From Exiguobacterium sp018617385 (GTDB taxonomy: Bacteria; Bacillota; Bacilli; Exiguobacteriales; Exiguobacteriaceae), in NCBI RefSeq assembly GCF_018617385.1, contig NZ_JACSKA010000001.1, positions 1,178,001 to 1,242,000 on the forward strand: DNA of 64,000 bases. Direction: 5' to 3'. Shown piece after piece: positions 1 through 8,695 of the stretch (within the stretch, counting starts at the first letter, position 1; every line of letters begins with the position of its first letter). The position numbers and the translations under genes are program-made. The notes under the pieces are model-generated. The model did not search any database. It was not told where the DNA came from and was given only the letters and a program-made list of their open reading frames with translations.

Positions 1-174
1 ATCCTTCATCTTGAACTGGAACTGTTACGTCGTCAGGAACAGACATCCACGTTTGAACGCGAAACGCTCGAAAGACAGTCCGTAGAAGAGGTATATCTTC
101 AATTTTTTGAGGCCGTTCATGATCGCACTGCACCAGATGCCGTGAAGCAAATGATAGAAGAGGGTGATGTCTGA
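1..174 (+). CDS. sbcD: Exonuclease SbcCD, D subunit (C-terminal fragment)
   Basis: This is the 3' end of a gene that begins before the window; 57 codons are visible, open from base 1, ending in TGA at 172-174. The visible part is a charged helical tail (LELELLRRQ... VYLQFFEAVHD), as expected for the C-terminus of SbcD/Mre11-type nucleases. No catalytic motif lies in the visible part. The identification rests on position: its stop overlaps the ATG of sbcC (TGATG), the standard sbcD-sbcC arrangement. SbcD would supply the Mn-dependent nuclease that, with SbcC, cleaves hairpins and blocked DNA ends. Confidence 0.8.
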   Translation: MLHLELELLRRQEQTSTFERETLERQSVEEVYLQFFEAVHDRTAPDAVKQMIEEGDV

Positions 175-3100
175 TGAGACCGGTCGAATTGATGATTCAA
201 GCATTCGGACCATATGCAGAACGTGAAACGATTGACTTCACCCAGTTGGTTGGCCGCTCGATGTTTGTCGTCAGCGGTCGAACGGGCGCCGGGAAGACGA
301 CGATCTTTGATGCGATGACGTTCGCCCTTTATGGTAAGGCGAGTGGGGCGCTTCGAAATGCAAGTGACTTCAGAAGCCAATATGCACAACCTGAGGTGAA
401 GACGGAAGTTGATTTTTCGTTCACGATTCGAGGAGAGCGCTATCGGATCGTACGACAGCCGCAACAACCTCATCCGAAAAACAAGACCCCAATCCCGCAT
501 GAGGCCATCCTCTATGAATGGGAAGACGGATGGAAGCCGTTGGCGACGAAAGTGAACGAGGTTCAAGAACGAATCGAATCGATTTTACAACTATCGTATG
601 AACAGTTTAGTCAAATTTTGTTGCTCCCTCAAAACCAATTTAGACAATTACTTGATTCGAACTCGAATGAAAAACAACAAATCCTCCAATCCATCTTCAA
701 AACAGAGGCATATCGTACGTTCCAGGAAAAGTGGGGCGAACGCTATAGTGCCTATCGCAAACAAGTGGAATGGGCGGTCGAGCGGACGCGGCTCAAATTA
801 TTAGAACTTGAGGATGAATCGATTGAAGAGGTGTCGACCCAGTCAATCGACGAGATTCAACGTTGGCTCGATGAGCGTGAAGAACATCTGATTGCAACGT
901 GTGAAACGGCCTTAGCCCAGAAACAAACGTATGCGACAGCACTTGAAGAGGCAAGAGATGCACTTGAGAAAGCAAAAGCGCTCATCACCCTATTTCAGGA
1001 GCGAGAAGAGACCGATCGAGCACTTGCAATCTTTTTAAACGGAGAATCGATTCGAAACGAGACACGTGAACTGCTAACAAATTTAGAGGTCGCAGCCAAC
1101 ATTCGTCCAGTCTTTGAACGGTTACAGGAACTAGAGCAACTCGTTCGTCGGCTAACGATGGAAGAACAGACCTCCTCGACAAAATTAGAGCACTTGCAAT
1201 CCACCCAATCGAAGTTAGTGGAGCGACAACCAACGATTGAAAAGGACAAAGAAGAAGTGATCTCTCGTAAAGAGCGACTACGGATTGTCGATGAGATGAT
1301 GCCAAGAATCAAGGAACGCACCACACTCGTGACCCTTCGTGACCAACTGATGAATCGTGCAAAACAATTGGCCACGTTTTCAAAAGAATCTCGGTTACAA
1401 GAACTTCAAGAAAAAGAACGACAATTGGTCGAGAGCGTAAAGTCTGAACCTAGCGAACGAGCAGTCGATGCAGAACGTCATGTCGACCTATTGGTGCATC
1501 TGGCCTCCCTTGAAACAAAAGCGCGTGAGTTATCAAAACAACTCGACGAATGTGAACGGACGGGTAAGGACGTTCAACGACAGTATGTGACCCAACAGGA
1601 AGTGGTCTCCACGTTTAAACATCAGGAACAGTTACTACTAGCGAGACAATTGAGTGAAACGCTTGTAGACGGTGAGCCATGCCCGGTATGCGGTTCTCGT
1701 CATCATGATATCCCACAACACGAAGAAACCGTTACGAACATCACGGAGCGGGATGCGGCCGTGGCACGTCTTGATGATTTGTCCACACGCTTAATCGAAG
1801 CGAGAGCGGACTATCGTTCGTTCTATCAACAACTTGAAACAATCCGACAAGAACTGGATCAAGCTTCGAAAGACATTCAATTCGACGGGGATATCACAGA
1901 AGAACTCAATAAGTGGCGAACACGTGCAGAACGATTGCAACGGGAAGAACGAATGCGTCAAGAGAACGAACGGACACTACGTCAGCTGTCAGCGGAAATC
2001 AGACAGTTAGAGCAAGAGCGACGTCAACAGTTCGAAGAGCGGGAGCGTGTCGTATCCGAACTTGAAGCGACGCAACAAAATCTCCACGCACTCGGTCAAA
2101 GTGAAGAAACGACATTCGATGCGTTACAGCGCGAGCGAGCCGACCTTGAGCAGCGCATCGCGATGTTGATGAAACAAGTCGAGGCGTACGACCACGAGTT
2201 TGAGACGATGAAAAAAGCACTTTGGAAAGAGGAAGAACGACTGTCATTGATCCGTGAACAGTTGTCTGAAGCATCGAAGCAGTATGATGCCCAGCAGACC
2301 ATCTGGGTCAATCAGCTAGAAGCATCACATCTGACGCGTGAACGCTATGAATCATTCGCCAATCAAATCGACAAGCGGACGATGATTCGTGAACAGTTGC
2401 AACGTGAAGAGGAAGAAGGCGTTCGACTCCGACACCATAAACAGATGATTGAAGAAAAATTGGAGAATCAGGAGCGACCGGACCTGCATGGGATGGAGAT
2501 GAAAGTGAAGGAAGTCGCTGAATGGAGTGAGCAGGCGTCGAAAGAGCTGATCACAGCCCAAGATGCCTTGTCTCGGCATAGACACGTCATCTCCGAATGG
2601 AATACCCTTCGCGAACAGACGGCACAAGAAGAGCGAAAATTAGAGACGATTAAATTGATTGCGGATACCGGGAAGGGAATCAACCCACAAAAATTGACGT
2701 TTGAGACATATGTTCAAACCGCCTTCTTTGATCAGATCCTTCATGCGGCCAACATTCATTTGGATCAGATGACGAGCGGTCAGTTCCGACTTGAGCGGAA
2801 AGTCGAGACAGCAAAGGGGAATGCCAAATCAGGTCTCGAGCTTCTCGTCTTTGATGCCTATACCGGACAATCGCGTCGTGTACAAAACTTATCTGGCGGT
2901 GAAGGGTTTAAGGCGTCGCTGTCACTCGCTCTTGGACTTGCGGAAGTCGTTCAACAGTTGAGTGGCGGCATCAGTCTTGAGACGATGCTCATCGATGAAG
3001 GATTTGGTACGCTTGATGCCGAATCTCTAGACCAGGCGATTGAATTATTAATGTCGTTACAAGCGACCGGTCGGCTCGTCGGCGTCATCAGTCATGTCCA

Positions 3101-3182
3101 AGAATTGAAAGACCGTGTCGATGCACGGATTGAAGTGAAAAAATCTAGAAGCGGGTCGTCGATCCAGCTGATTGTGGAGTGA
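174..3182 (+). CDS. sbcC: Exonuclease SbcCD, C subunit (Rad50-like SMC ATPase)
   Basis: A 1002-residue SMC-like ATPase, the usual length for SbcC. Walker A is GRTGAGKTT at residues 35-43. Two long, Glu/Arg/Gln-rich coiled coils flank a zinc hook with CPVC at Cys503 and Cys506, almost exactly mid-protein. The ABC signature LSGGEGFK is near residue 906 and Walker B (LIDEGFGTLD) has Asp941-Glu942. These parts define the Rad50/SbcC fold: the head hydrolyses ATP and the hook joins two coils through zinc. With SbcD it processes hairpins and DNA ends in replication and repair. It is translationally coupled to sbcD (TGATG) and its stop abuts the next gene. Confidence 0.97.
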   Translation: MRPVELMIQAFGPYAERETIDFTQLVGRSMFVVSGRTGAGKTTIFDAMTFALYGKASGALRNASDFRSQYAQPEVKTEVDFSFTIRGERYRIVRQPQQPHPKNKTPIPHEAILYEWEDGWKPLATKVNEVQERIESILQLSYEQFSQILLLPQNQFRQLLDSNSNEKQQILQSIFKTEAYRTFQEKWGERYSAYRKQVEWAVERTRLKLLELEDESIEEVSTQSIDEIQRWLDEREEHLIATCETALAQKQTYATALEEARDALEKAKALITLFQEREETDRALAIFLNGESIRNETRELLTNLEVAANIRPVFERLQELEQLVRRLTMEEQTSSTKLEHLQSTQSKLVERQPTIEKDKEEVISRKERLRIVDEMMPRIKERTTLVTLRDQLMNRAKQLATFSKESRLQELQEKERQLVESVKSEPSERAVDAERHVDLLVHLASLETKARELSKQLDECERTGKDVQRQYVTQQEVVSTFKHQEQLLLARQLSETLVDGEPCPVCGSRHHDIPQHEETVTNITERDAAVARLDDLSTRLIEARADYRSFYQQLETIRQELDQASKDIQFDGDITEELNKWRTRAERLQREERMRQENERTLRQLSAEIRQLEQERRQQFEERERVVSELEATQQNLHALGQSEETTFDALQRERADLEQRIAMLMKQVEAYDHEFETMKKALWKEEERLSLIREQLSEASKQYDAQQTIWVNQLEASHLTRERYESFANQIDKRTMIREQLQREEEEGVRLRHHKQMIEEKLENQERPDLHGMEMKVKEVAEWSEQASKELITAQDALSRHRHVISEWNTLREQTAQEERKLETIKLIADTGKGINPQKLTFETYVQTAFFDQILHAANIHLDQMTSGQFRLERKVETAKGNAKSGLELLVFDAYTGQSRRVQNLSGGEGFKASLSLALGLAEVVQQLSGGISLETMLIDEGFGTLDAESLDQAIELLMSLQATGRLVGVISHVQELKDRVDARIEVKKSRSGSSIQLIVE

Positions 3183-3187
3183 TTGTT

Positions 3188-3970
3188 GTGAAACAGATGG
3201 TGACGAAGTCGAGTCTCATCGAACAGTTAAAAGAAGCCGGGGTTCGCTCGGGAGAGGCCTTGTTTGTCCATTCGTCGCTCTCGAAACTCGGTTGGGTATG
3301 TGGAGGGGCGCAGACCGTCATCGAAGCGATTCAAGACGTGGTCGGTCCATCTGGGTTGATCATGATGGCGACCCAGACCGGAGACAATTCTGACCCAGCT
3401 GAATGGGAAGCGCCACCTGTCCCAGTGGAATGGTGGCAGACGATTCGCGCGGAGATGCCTCCGTACGAAGCCGATAAAACAGCGACACGTGGCATGGGAC
3501 GTGTGCCAGAACTGTTTCGAAGTTATCCGAATGTATATCGTAGTTCCCATCCGATGTGGTCCGTTGCCGCGTGGGGCGATGGGGCTGAAGCCATCGTGTC
3601 CGGTCATACCATCGATGTCGGGTTCGGTCCAGGTTCACCCATCGAGCGAATGATCGAGCGAAACGCACGAATCCTGCACTTGGGGTCTCCGCTCGATGCG
3701 ACGACACTCTGGCATTATGCCGAGTACGGAATTGACGGCCCGACCAAATCATTCGGTTGTGCCGTTGTAGAACGAGGGGAGCGCAAGTGGCGCACATTTG
3801 AACATGTCGATGTGAACAGCGATCCGTTTGGCGCAATCGGCGAGAACATCGTCAAACAAAAGGATGTGCGAACATTCTCTATCCATGAAGCGACATGTTA
3901 TCTCATTCCGTCCAGCACATGGGAACCAGTCCAACATGCGCTCATCGCGCTTCGTAGCTGGTTGAGATAG
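3188..3970 (+). CDS. AAC(3)-family aminoglycoside N-acetyltransferase-like protein
   Basis: About 260 residues, full length for the Antibiotic_NAT (AAC(3)/YokD) family. Family features are the N-terminal LFVHSSLSKLG segment, the GRVPE block and the SHPMWSVAAWG segment with the conserved His. Members transfer acetyl from acetyl-CoA to the 3-amino group of aminoglycosides, but many chromosomal copies have unknown substrates, so resistance should not be assumed. The frame opens at GTG 3179, overlapping the sbcC stop. I prefer GTG 3188, which sits 8 nt after GGAG (3176-3179). It looks co-transcribed with sbcDC. Confidence 0.85.
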   Translation: MKQMVTKSSLIEQLKEAGVRSGEALFVHSSLSKLGWVCGGAQTVIEAIQDVVGPSGLIMMATQTGDNSDPAEWEAPPVPVEWWQTIRAEMPPYEADKTATRGMGRVPELFRSYPNVYRSSHPMWSVAAWGDGAEAIVSGHTIDVGFGPGSPIERMIERNARILHLGSPLDATTLWHYAEYGIDGPTKSFGCAVVERGERKWRTFEHVDVNSDPFGAIGENIVKQKDVRTFSIHEATCYLIPSSTWEPVQHALIALRSWLR

Positions 3971-3998
3971 AGTAAATAAAATCGAGGGGAAGTTACGG

Positions 3999-4886
3999 AT
4001 GAATCGTTGGATGAAACTATTGAGTATTGCGGTACTCATCATTTTACTCGTTGCCGGTTTGGCTATCGGGGGAATCTCAGCTCATATTGGGGATCAGTTG
4101 ACATCACCGGAGCGGGAAACATTGACATACACCCCAAAATCACTTGGTTTGAAGTACGAGAATGTGACAATCGAATCGGAGGAAGGATATGACTTATACG
4201 GATGGTGGATCCCTCATCCTACACCGCGTGCGACCATCGTCTTTGCCCACGGATACGGGAAGAACCGTGAACAGGAAGATTTACCGTTGAAAGAGTTGAT
4301 TCCAGAATTTCATGAACAAGGATACCAATTTTTAACGTTCGATTTTCGCGGGTCAGGGATATCAGAGGGTGACCGAGTCACGGTCGGCGCTAAAGAACAA
4401 TCCGATTTAAAAGCGGCAATCCAGTATGCGAAAGGTCGTTCAGAAGGACCTGTTGTCTTATACGGAATCTCAATGGGAGCGGCGACAGCACTCTCTACAG
4501 CTGATGATGTCGAAGTAGCTGCCGTCATCGCCGACAGTCCGTTTAGTGATTTACGAAATTATCTCGAGACGAATCTTCCGGTATGGAGTGACTTGCCGAA
4601 CGTTCCGTTCACGCCTGTCATCATGACCGTGACCCCTTGGTTCACCGGTCTCGATGCCGATGTCGTATCTCCTATTCAGGATATCAAGTCGATTGAGGCT
4701 CCTATCTTATTGATTCACAGTAAAGGCGATGATGCGATTCCTGTTTCTGAAAGTGAAAAATTGGCTGAAGCACAAGAACGCGTCGAACTTTGGGTGACCG
4801 AAAACGAAGGTCATGTCGGATCGTACAAGTCATTCCAGAATGAATATCGTCAACAAATTTTCGAGTTTCTAGAACGGTCATTGTAA
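3999..4886 (+). CDS. Membrane-anchored alpha/beta hydrolase
   Basis: 295 residues. One N-terminal hydrophobic helix (about residues 7-27) would anchor or export the protein. An alpha/beta-hydrolase domain follows: the oxyanion segment FAHGYGKNRE, the nucleophile elbow GISMGA with Ser158, an acid-region HSKGDD and the catalytic-His region NEGHVG. This resembles the YqkD/BAAT-like serine hydrolases of Bacillales. The substrate is unknown. RBS GAGGGGA precedes the ATG, and a terminator hairpin follows. A second hydrolase of the same general design lies at 41183-42106. Confidence 0.85.
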   Translation: MNRWMKLLSIAVLIILLVAGLAIGGISAHIGDQLTSPERETLTYTPKSLGLKYENVTIESEEGYDLYGWWIPHPTPRATIVFAHGYGKNREQEDLPLKELIPEFHEQGYQFLTFDFRGSGISEGDRVTVGAKEQSDLKAAIQYAKGRSEGPVVLYGISMGAATALSTADDVEVAAVIADSPFSDLRNYLETNLPVWSDLPNVPFTPVIMTVTPWFTGLDADVVSPIQDIKSIEAPILLIHSKGDDAIPVSESEKLAEAQERVELWVTENEGHVGSYKSFQNEYRQQIFEFLERSL

Positions 4887-4888
4887 GC

Positions 4889-4916
4889 AAAGGGGCGCAT
4901 TTGACGCCCCTTTTTG
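4889..4916 (+). terminator. Rho-independent terminator of the hydrolase gene
   Basis: GGGGCG and CGCCCC arms around a short loop, followed by TTTTT, begin just after the stop codon. Confidence 0.85.
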
Positions 4917-4955
4917 ATATGATTGCAGACGAGACCAATGAAAGAAGGGTACAAC

Positions 4956-5804
4956 ATGGACGTTTTACAAGTATTACAATTTCTCCTTTTAGGTACGCTA
5001 ATCGGAATCTTGAGTGGATTCTTTGGGATTGGTGGTGGCATCTTACTGACACCACTTCTCCTTGTCTTCGGATATGAAGCGAGTGCGGCGATTGCCCTTA
5101 GCCTCATGTTGACACTCGGATCAACGACGGCAGGAACGATCTCGCATATCCGTTTGCGTAACGTGAACGTGTCGCACGCATTATGGATCGGTGTGTTCGG
5201 GATTGTCGGGACCTGGATTGCCACACCGCTCGTCTTTTATTTAGAAGGGGTCGATGGGGCGACACTCATCATCTCACTCGTTTATATCGCATTACTCACA
5301 TATTTTGCGGTTTCTTTCTTTCGTTCGAAACAGCATGTGGAAGGAAGTGTCGGAACGGACTCTGTACCACGCCTTGGAATCATCGGTGTGTTCGCGGGTT
5401 TCATCTCCTCGTTGATGGGCGTGAGCGGTGGATTCGTCTTGACCCCTCTTCAGGTCAAGTTGTTAAACACGGAGATGAAGCGAGCGGTCGGAACGAGTAT
5501 TACGGCAGCACTTCTCATTGTCGTATCCGGTGTCATCAGTTATACGGTGGCTGGTGCTGAAACGAATTATCTGCACGGTCTTGCTCTGATTGCGGGCGCC
5601 ATGATCGGGTCACCCTTTGGAGCGAAACAGCTCCAACGCTTCAGCTCGCAGCACGTCAAAAAAGCGCTCGGTGGATTTTATATCACGGTCGCCATCAGTG
5701 TAGGGTTGAATTTGATCGGGTGGAATACAGCATCACTTGCACTTCTCGTCACATTAGCGCTTCTCTTCATCGTCACCCTCCTCATTCGACCACGCAAAAA
5801 ATAA
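4956..5804 (+). CDS. TauE/SafE family anion exporter/permease (DUF81)
   Basis: 282 residues from ATG 4956, with RBS AGAAGGG 6 nt upstream. The frame is open from 4923 but lacks another good RBS. About eight hydrophobic segments are split into two similar halves. Each half starts with the family's glycine-rich block (SGFFGIGGGILLTPLL and SLMGVSGGFVLTPL), the internal duplication typical of TauE/SafE transporters. The family moves sulfite, sulfonates or organic acids across the membrane; the substrate here cannot be told and no sulfur genes are adjacent. A hairpin terminator overlaps the stop region. Confidence 0.88.
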   Translation: MDVLQVLQFLLLGTLIGILSGFFGIGGGILLTPLLLVFGYEASAAIALSLMLTLGSTTAGTISHIRLRNVNVSHALWIGVFGIVGTWIATPLVFYLEGVDGATLIISLVYIALLTYFAVSFFRSKQHVEGSVGTDSVPRLGIIGVFAGFISSLMGVSGGFVLTPLQVKLLNTEMKRAVGTSITAALLIVVSGVISYTVAGAETNYLHGLALIAGAMIGSPFGAKQLQRFSSQHVKKALGGFYITVAISVGLNLIGWNTASLALLVTLALLFIVTLLIRPRKK

Positions 5805-5828
5805 ACCCCGTCTTCGGACGGGGTTTTA
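5804..5828. terminator. Terminator between convergent genes
   Basis: AACCCCGTC-TTCG-GACGGGGTT followed by TTT. The stable UUCG-type tetraloop hairpin lies between the TauE gene and the small minus-strand gene. Confidence 0.85.
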
Positions 5829-6023
5829 ACGTCTAGCAATATGGTCAATGTTTTCTTGAATCTCGCCAACTTTCGCTTTTGCCTCACGGAGTCTTCGCTC
5901 GAACGCATCTGTGTCACGTTTCTCATGAGACGACTGATTGATTCCTTGACGCTGCCCTTTGTCAGAGCGTTGGTAAAAGTGGGTCGCTTTCTGCAAGCGT
6001 TTTTTAAACGTCGAGTCGCTCAT
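5826..6023 (-). CDS. Small hydrophilic protein, function unknown
   Basis: 65 residues from the ATG at 6023, the second Met of the frame. A strong purine-rich RBS (GGAAGGGGGTG) lies in front of it, so the first Met would start inside the RBS. The product is highly charged, rich in Lys, Arg, Glu and Gln, with no hydrophobic stretch, and predicted largely helical (AFERRLREAKAKVGEIQENI). No family recognised. Codon use and RBS look genuine. Confidence 0.6.
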   Translation of the reverse strand: MSDSTFKKRLQKATHFYQRSDKGQRQGINQSSHEKRDTDAFERRLREAKAKVGEIQENIDHIARR

Positions 6024-6086
6024 CGGGACACCCCCTTCCATACTACAGTTATTCCACAGATGGAAACGGGTGAAACGTTCGAACCT

Positions 6087-6617
6087 TTACGAAGCGAGGG
6101 AACGACGAACTTGAACGTTCTGAGAAATTTTCACGGCTAATATGGCTGCGAGCACTGCTTTCAAAGCGTCACCGAAGAGGAATGGAATATTAACTTTGAG
6201 CGCATCAATGAACGACATACCGAGAACGATTTCGAGTCCGATACTTCCGAGTAAGTAGACGAGCCCTAGACCGAATAAAAAATTATAGCCAATCAATGCC
6301 GGGATGGAGCGATAGCGTTCGCTGAACCAGCCAATGAAGAGCGCTGCAATCGGAAAGGCGATTAAATATCCGACAGTTGGTCCCACAAACGGTGCGAGAC
6401 CTCCTTGACCACTCAGTACTGGAAGTCCGATCAAGCCGAGCAGGAGGTACACGATGACTGCCAAAAATCCTTTCCGTGCACCGAATATGCCGGCGATGGT
6501 CATGATGGCGAGTGTTTGAAGGGTGATTGGAACGGGTCCAATCGGTATTTCGATGAAACCAATACTTGCGATGAGTGCCGCTCCGAAGGCGATTTGAGTC
6601 ATATCTTGAATTTTCAC
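6087..6617 (-). CDS. bioY: Biotin transporter substrate-binding component BioY
   Basis: 176 residues, the usual BioY length, with about six membrane segments. The opening FGAALIASIGFIEIPIGPVPITLQT block and the GPTVGYLIAFPIAA segment are typical. BioY is the S component of the biotin ECF transporter. No ecfA/ecfT genes are adjacent, so it presumably shares the general energising module (group II ECF). Start is GTG 6617, 7 nt after AAGGGG; the overlapping ATG runs straight into TGA. A GTTAAC repeat upstream looks like a BirA operator. Confidence 0.93.
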   Translation of the reverse strand: MKIQDMTQIAFGAALIASIGFIEIPIGPVPITLQTLAIMTIAGIFGARKGFLAVIVYLLLGLIGLPVLSGQGGLAPFVGPTVGYLIAFPIAALFIGWFSERYRSIPALIGYNFLFGLGLVYLLGSIGLEIVLGMSFIDALKVNIPFLFGDALKAVLAAILAVKISQNVQVRRSLAS

Positions 6618-6634
6618 ATGTAAACCCCTTTTCA

Positions 6635-6662
6635 GTTAACGTTAACAATATAAAAGTTAACA
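6635..6662 (-). promoter_or_regulatory. Putative BirA (biotin repressor) operator
   Basis: Three GTTAAC hexamers lie at 6635-6640, 6641-6646 and 6656-6661. The outer pair is separated by 15 nt, the spacing typical of Gram-positive BirA boxes (TGTTAAC-N14/15-GTTAACA). The site is within 20-45 nt of bioY, so biotinoyl-AMP-bound BirA would repress it. The site matches the known motif; regulation is inferred. Confidence 0.75.
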
Positions 6663-6690
6663 TGTTGAGAAGGGGTTGGCAAGAATTATT

Positions 6691-7632
6691 TCAAGACAGC
6701 CCGTTTTGACTCAAAGCTGTCTGATATGCCTTCGTTTCAACATAAAGTTCATCCTTGAGTGGATGAAGATGTCGTTGACGGATTCGATAATATTGATAAG
6801 AGACAAGCGCCACGTTGAATAAGAGGGAGAGCAGACTGACGATAAAGAAAGCTCTCGGGTCATGTGTCGACGGTACGGGAGCTAATCGGTCGGCGAACGC
6901 CGGAACTGTCATGACGAACATAATCCATAAAGCCAACGTGTGGGCACGATGTTGCAACCAAGCTCCTTTTTTAATAAAGAAAGAAGGAATAGTACACGAA
7001 AGGAGCAGAATCAATCCCGCATAAAACGAGTGGTCAGAGATACAATTATAAACGTAAGCAAAATTCCATAAATCATAGGCGATGATCCATGGCCAAATCA
7101 TGTCGGGCCATATCATATCTTTTGATTGATCTTTCGAAATATTGATTCCAACCCATCCGCAGATGGCGATGATGTTCAATAATCCGGCAAAACCGTTCAT
7201 TAGATTCCAAGGTCCGGACATGACCCAAAGGTGATCGATATAAGCGCCATCGGGAACGTTATAGAAGTATACTTGAAAGTCTCGGATACAAGCTTCTAAA
7301 ATGTTCAGTGCCAAAATCCCCGGTGGAAAGAATAAGACCCATTTCTTTCGTAATAGCGAGGGCCGATATCGAATAATCATGAAACCGAGACAGCCGGCGA
7401 GAGCAGAATATGTTTTCACCCAGTTAAACCAAGTACCCGTTCCATATTCGTTCCCTGGTGCTGCGGTTGTCGGCCAAACATAAAGGGTCAGTATAGTCGG
7501 GACGATCAAGAATAACGTTATTCCTCCCCATCTAGTCGTGCGACTGAATTCATTGAAAGCCATCAAGCTAAACAAGACAAATAACCCAATTCCCCATCCA
7601 ACGAGATCGATTCGTTCATACAGAATTCCCAC
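6691..7632 (-). CDS. Multi-pass membrane protein of unknown function (DUF5692-like)
   Basis: 313 residues with about eight hydrophobic segments, rich in Trp, Tyr and Phe. Striking blocks are ILEACIRDFQVYF, SGPWNLMNGFAG, YDLWNFAYVYNCISDHSFYAG and KGAWLQHRAHTLALW, which I associate from memory with DUF5692, an uncharacterised family. An imperfect repeat DMIWP-DMIWP occurs mid-protein. Start is GTG 7632 with RBS GGAGGAG 6 nt away; the nearby ATG frame stops at once. It is 75 nt downstream of a paralogue that shares the LNI-EA-I-D and LWNF/SWNF blocks. Both probably come from the TetR-controlled promoter at 8579-8607. Confidence 0.75.
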   Translation of the reverse strand: MGILYERIDLVGWGIGLFVLFSLMAFNEFSRTTRWGGITLFLIVPTILTLYVWPTTAAPGNEYGTGTWFNWVKTYSALAGCLGFMIIRYRPSLLRKKWVLFFPPGILALNILEACIRDFQVYFYNVPDGAYIDHLWVMSGPWNLMNGFAGLLNIIAICGWVGINISKDQSKDMIWPDMIWPWIIAYDLWNFAYVYNCISDHSFYAGLILLLSCTIPSFFIKKGAWLQHRAHTLALWIMFVMTVPAFADRLAPVPSTHDPRAFFIVSLLSLLFNVALVSYQYYRIRQRHLHPLKDELYVETKAYQTALSQNGLS

Positions 7633-7707
7633 CCATATCTCCTCCTTACATCAATTAATTGTTCACTATTGAGCAATTGAAATCATACGTTCACATATTC
7701 GATTCCA

Positions 7708-8526
7708 TCATGATACTTTGGCTCTCTTGAAGCTGATGATGGCCTTATTGTGATGAAGTTGCCACATATGCCAGAAGACGTAAGGGACGATGATCACAAA
7801 ATTAATCATTCCCCATGATTTCAATACTTCCGGGTTGAACCAGGTCGAAGAGTTCATGACTTGCGGGAAGATGTCATAGCATGCGCGAATCAATAAATGG
7901 GCTGCAAGCGTGTAAATACGAGCGGTAATGTAAAGCTCTGGTCGTCCCTTGATGACCGGATACAGTTCTGCCGCAAGCAAGATGCAGAGCGAGCTGGCAA
8001 AATAAGTTGGAGATTCTGCATAGACGAAACATGCGTTCCATGACGTGTAGATAAAATTCCATGATCCGGTCGTATAGGCTACGAGATCAGCGTATCCTTC
8101 TTTCGCAAACTTCCAAAAAGTCGGTGCGAAAGGAATCGTCACACAGAGTAAAAATCCACAGGCGGCGTTAAAGTAGTTACCGAGTGTCACATCTTTGATT
8201 GTGGCTTCTGCGATATTTAAAAACAATATGGCGTAGAAGAACCATAAAAATTCGTCACGTTTTAAAAAGTTCCAAATTCGTCCTTGCTTGTTCTCGTAAA
8301 TGGCGATTCGAGAGAAACCAACGATAATTGTCGGGATGATAACGCTTACAATTTTTGCCCAACGAAACCATCCATCAACATTCCCCATCATCCATAGTGG
8401 GATGGTCAATAACGAAGCGAGCCAAAAGTAAGCGGACAGTTTATAGTGCTTTCTGAAAAAAACGATGATTCCTAATAATAAACCTAAATAGAGTGGCATC
8501 GAGATAGCATGCGGCCAGACGTTCAT
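7708..8526 (-). CDS. Multi-pass membrane protein, paralogue of its neighbour, function unknown
   Basis: 272 residues from ATG 8526. The frame opens at TTG 8556, but that codon precedes the RBS (AAAGGAG/GAAGGTG). There are about eight hydrophobic segments. The central part, LNIAEATIKD and TGSWNFIYTSWNACFVYAES...YFASSLCIL, aligns with LNILEACIRD and YDLWNFAYVYNCISDHSFYAGLILLL of the 6691-7632 product. The two are therefore divergent paralogues, possibly a two-subunit membrane complex. No catalytic motif was recognised. It is the first gene after a promoter covered by a palindrome. Confidence 0.72.
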   Translation of the reverse strand: MNVWPHAISMPLYLGLLLGIIVFFRKHYKLSAYFWLASLLTIPLWMMGNVDGWFRWAKIVSVIIPTIIVGFSRIAIYENKQGRIWNFLKRDEFLWFFYAILFLNIAEATIKDVTLGNYFNAACGFLLCVTIPFAPTFWKFAKEGYADLVAYTTGSWNFIYTSWNACFVYAESPTYFASSLCILLAAELYPVIKGRPELYITARIYTLAAHLLIRACYDIFPQVMNSSTWFNPEVLKSWGMINFVIIVPYVFWHMWQLHHNKAIISFKRAKVS

Positions 8527-8551
8527 TCCATTCACCTTCTCCTTTGAATTT

Positions 8552-8570
8552 AACAAACGTAACGTTTGTT
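8552..8570. promoter_or_regulatory. Perfect palindrome, probable TetR operator
   Basis: AACAAACG-TAA-CGTTTGTT, 8-bp arms with a 3-nt spacer. It covers about +2 to +20 of the minus-strand promoter at 8579-8607, and the divergent TetR gene starts 126 nt away. Position and symmetry fit an operator where repressor binding blocks RNA polymerase. Confidence 0.8.
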
Positions 8571-8578
8571 ATGTTTTT

Positions 8579-8607
8579 AGTATAAGCCTACAACCTTGTT
8601 CAGTCAA
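8579..8607 (-). promoter_or_regulatory. Sigma-A promoter of the two membrane-protein genes
   Basis: On the minus strand TTGACT (8607-8602), a 17-nt spacer, then TATACT (8584-8579). The start point should fall near 8572, right beside the palindrome. Confidence 0.75.
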
Positions 8608-8695
8608 TGTGAATCATTTCACAAAATTTATCCCTGAGCACTTGCATTGGTAGAGCTATGTTATTCTAAAATGGACTCGAAAGGGGAGAATAATT

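Noticed and set aside
117..566. Minus-strand open frame opposite sbcC
   Set aside because: No RBS or domain; the plus strand is the real gene with Walker A in this region. Similar shadows occur opposite SbcC, YkoD and others.
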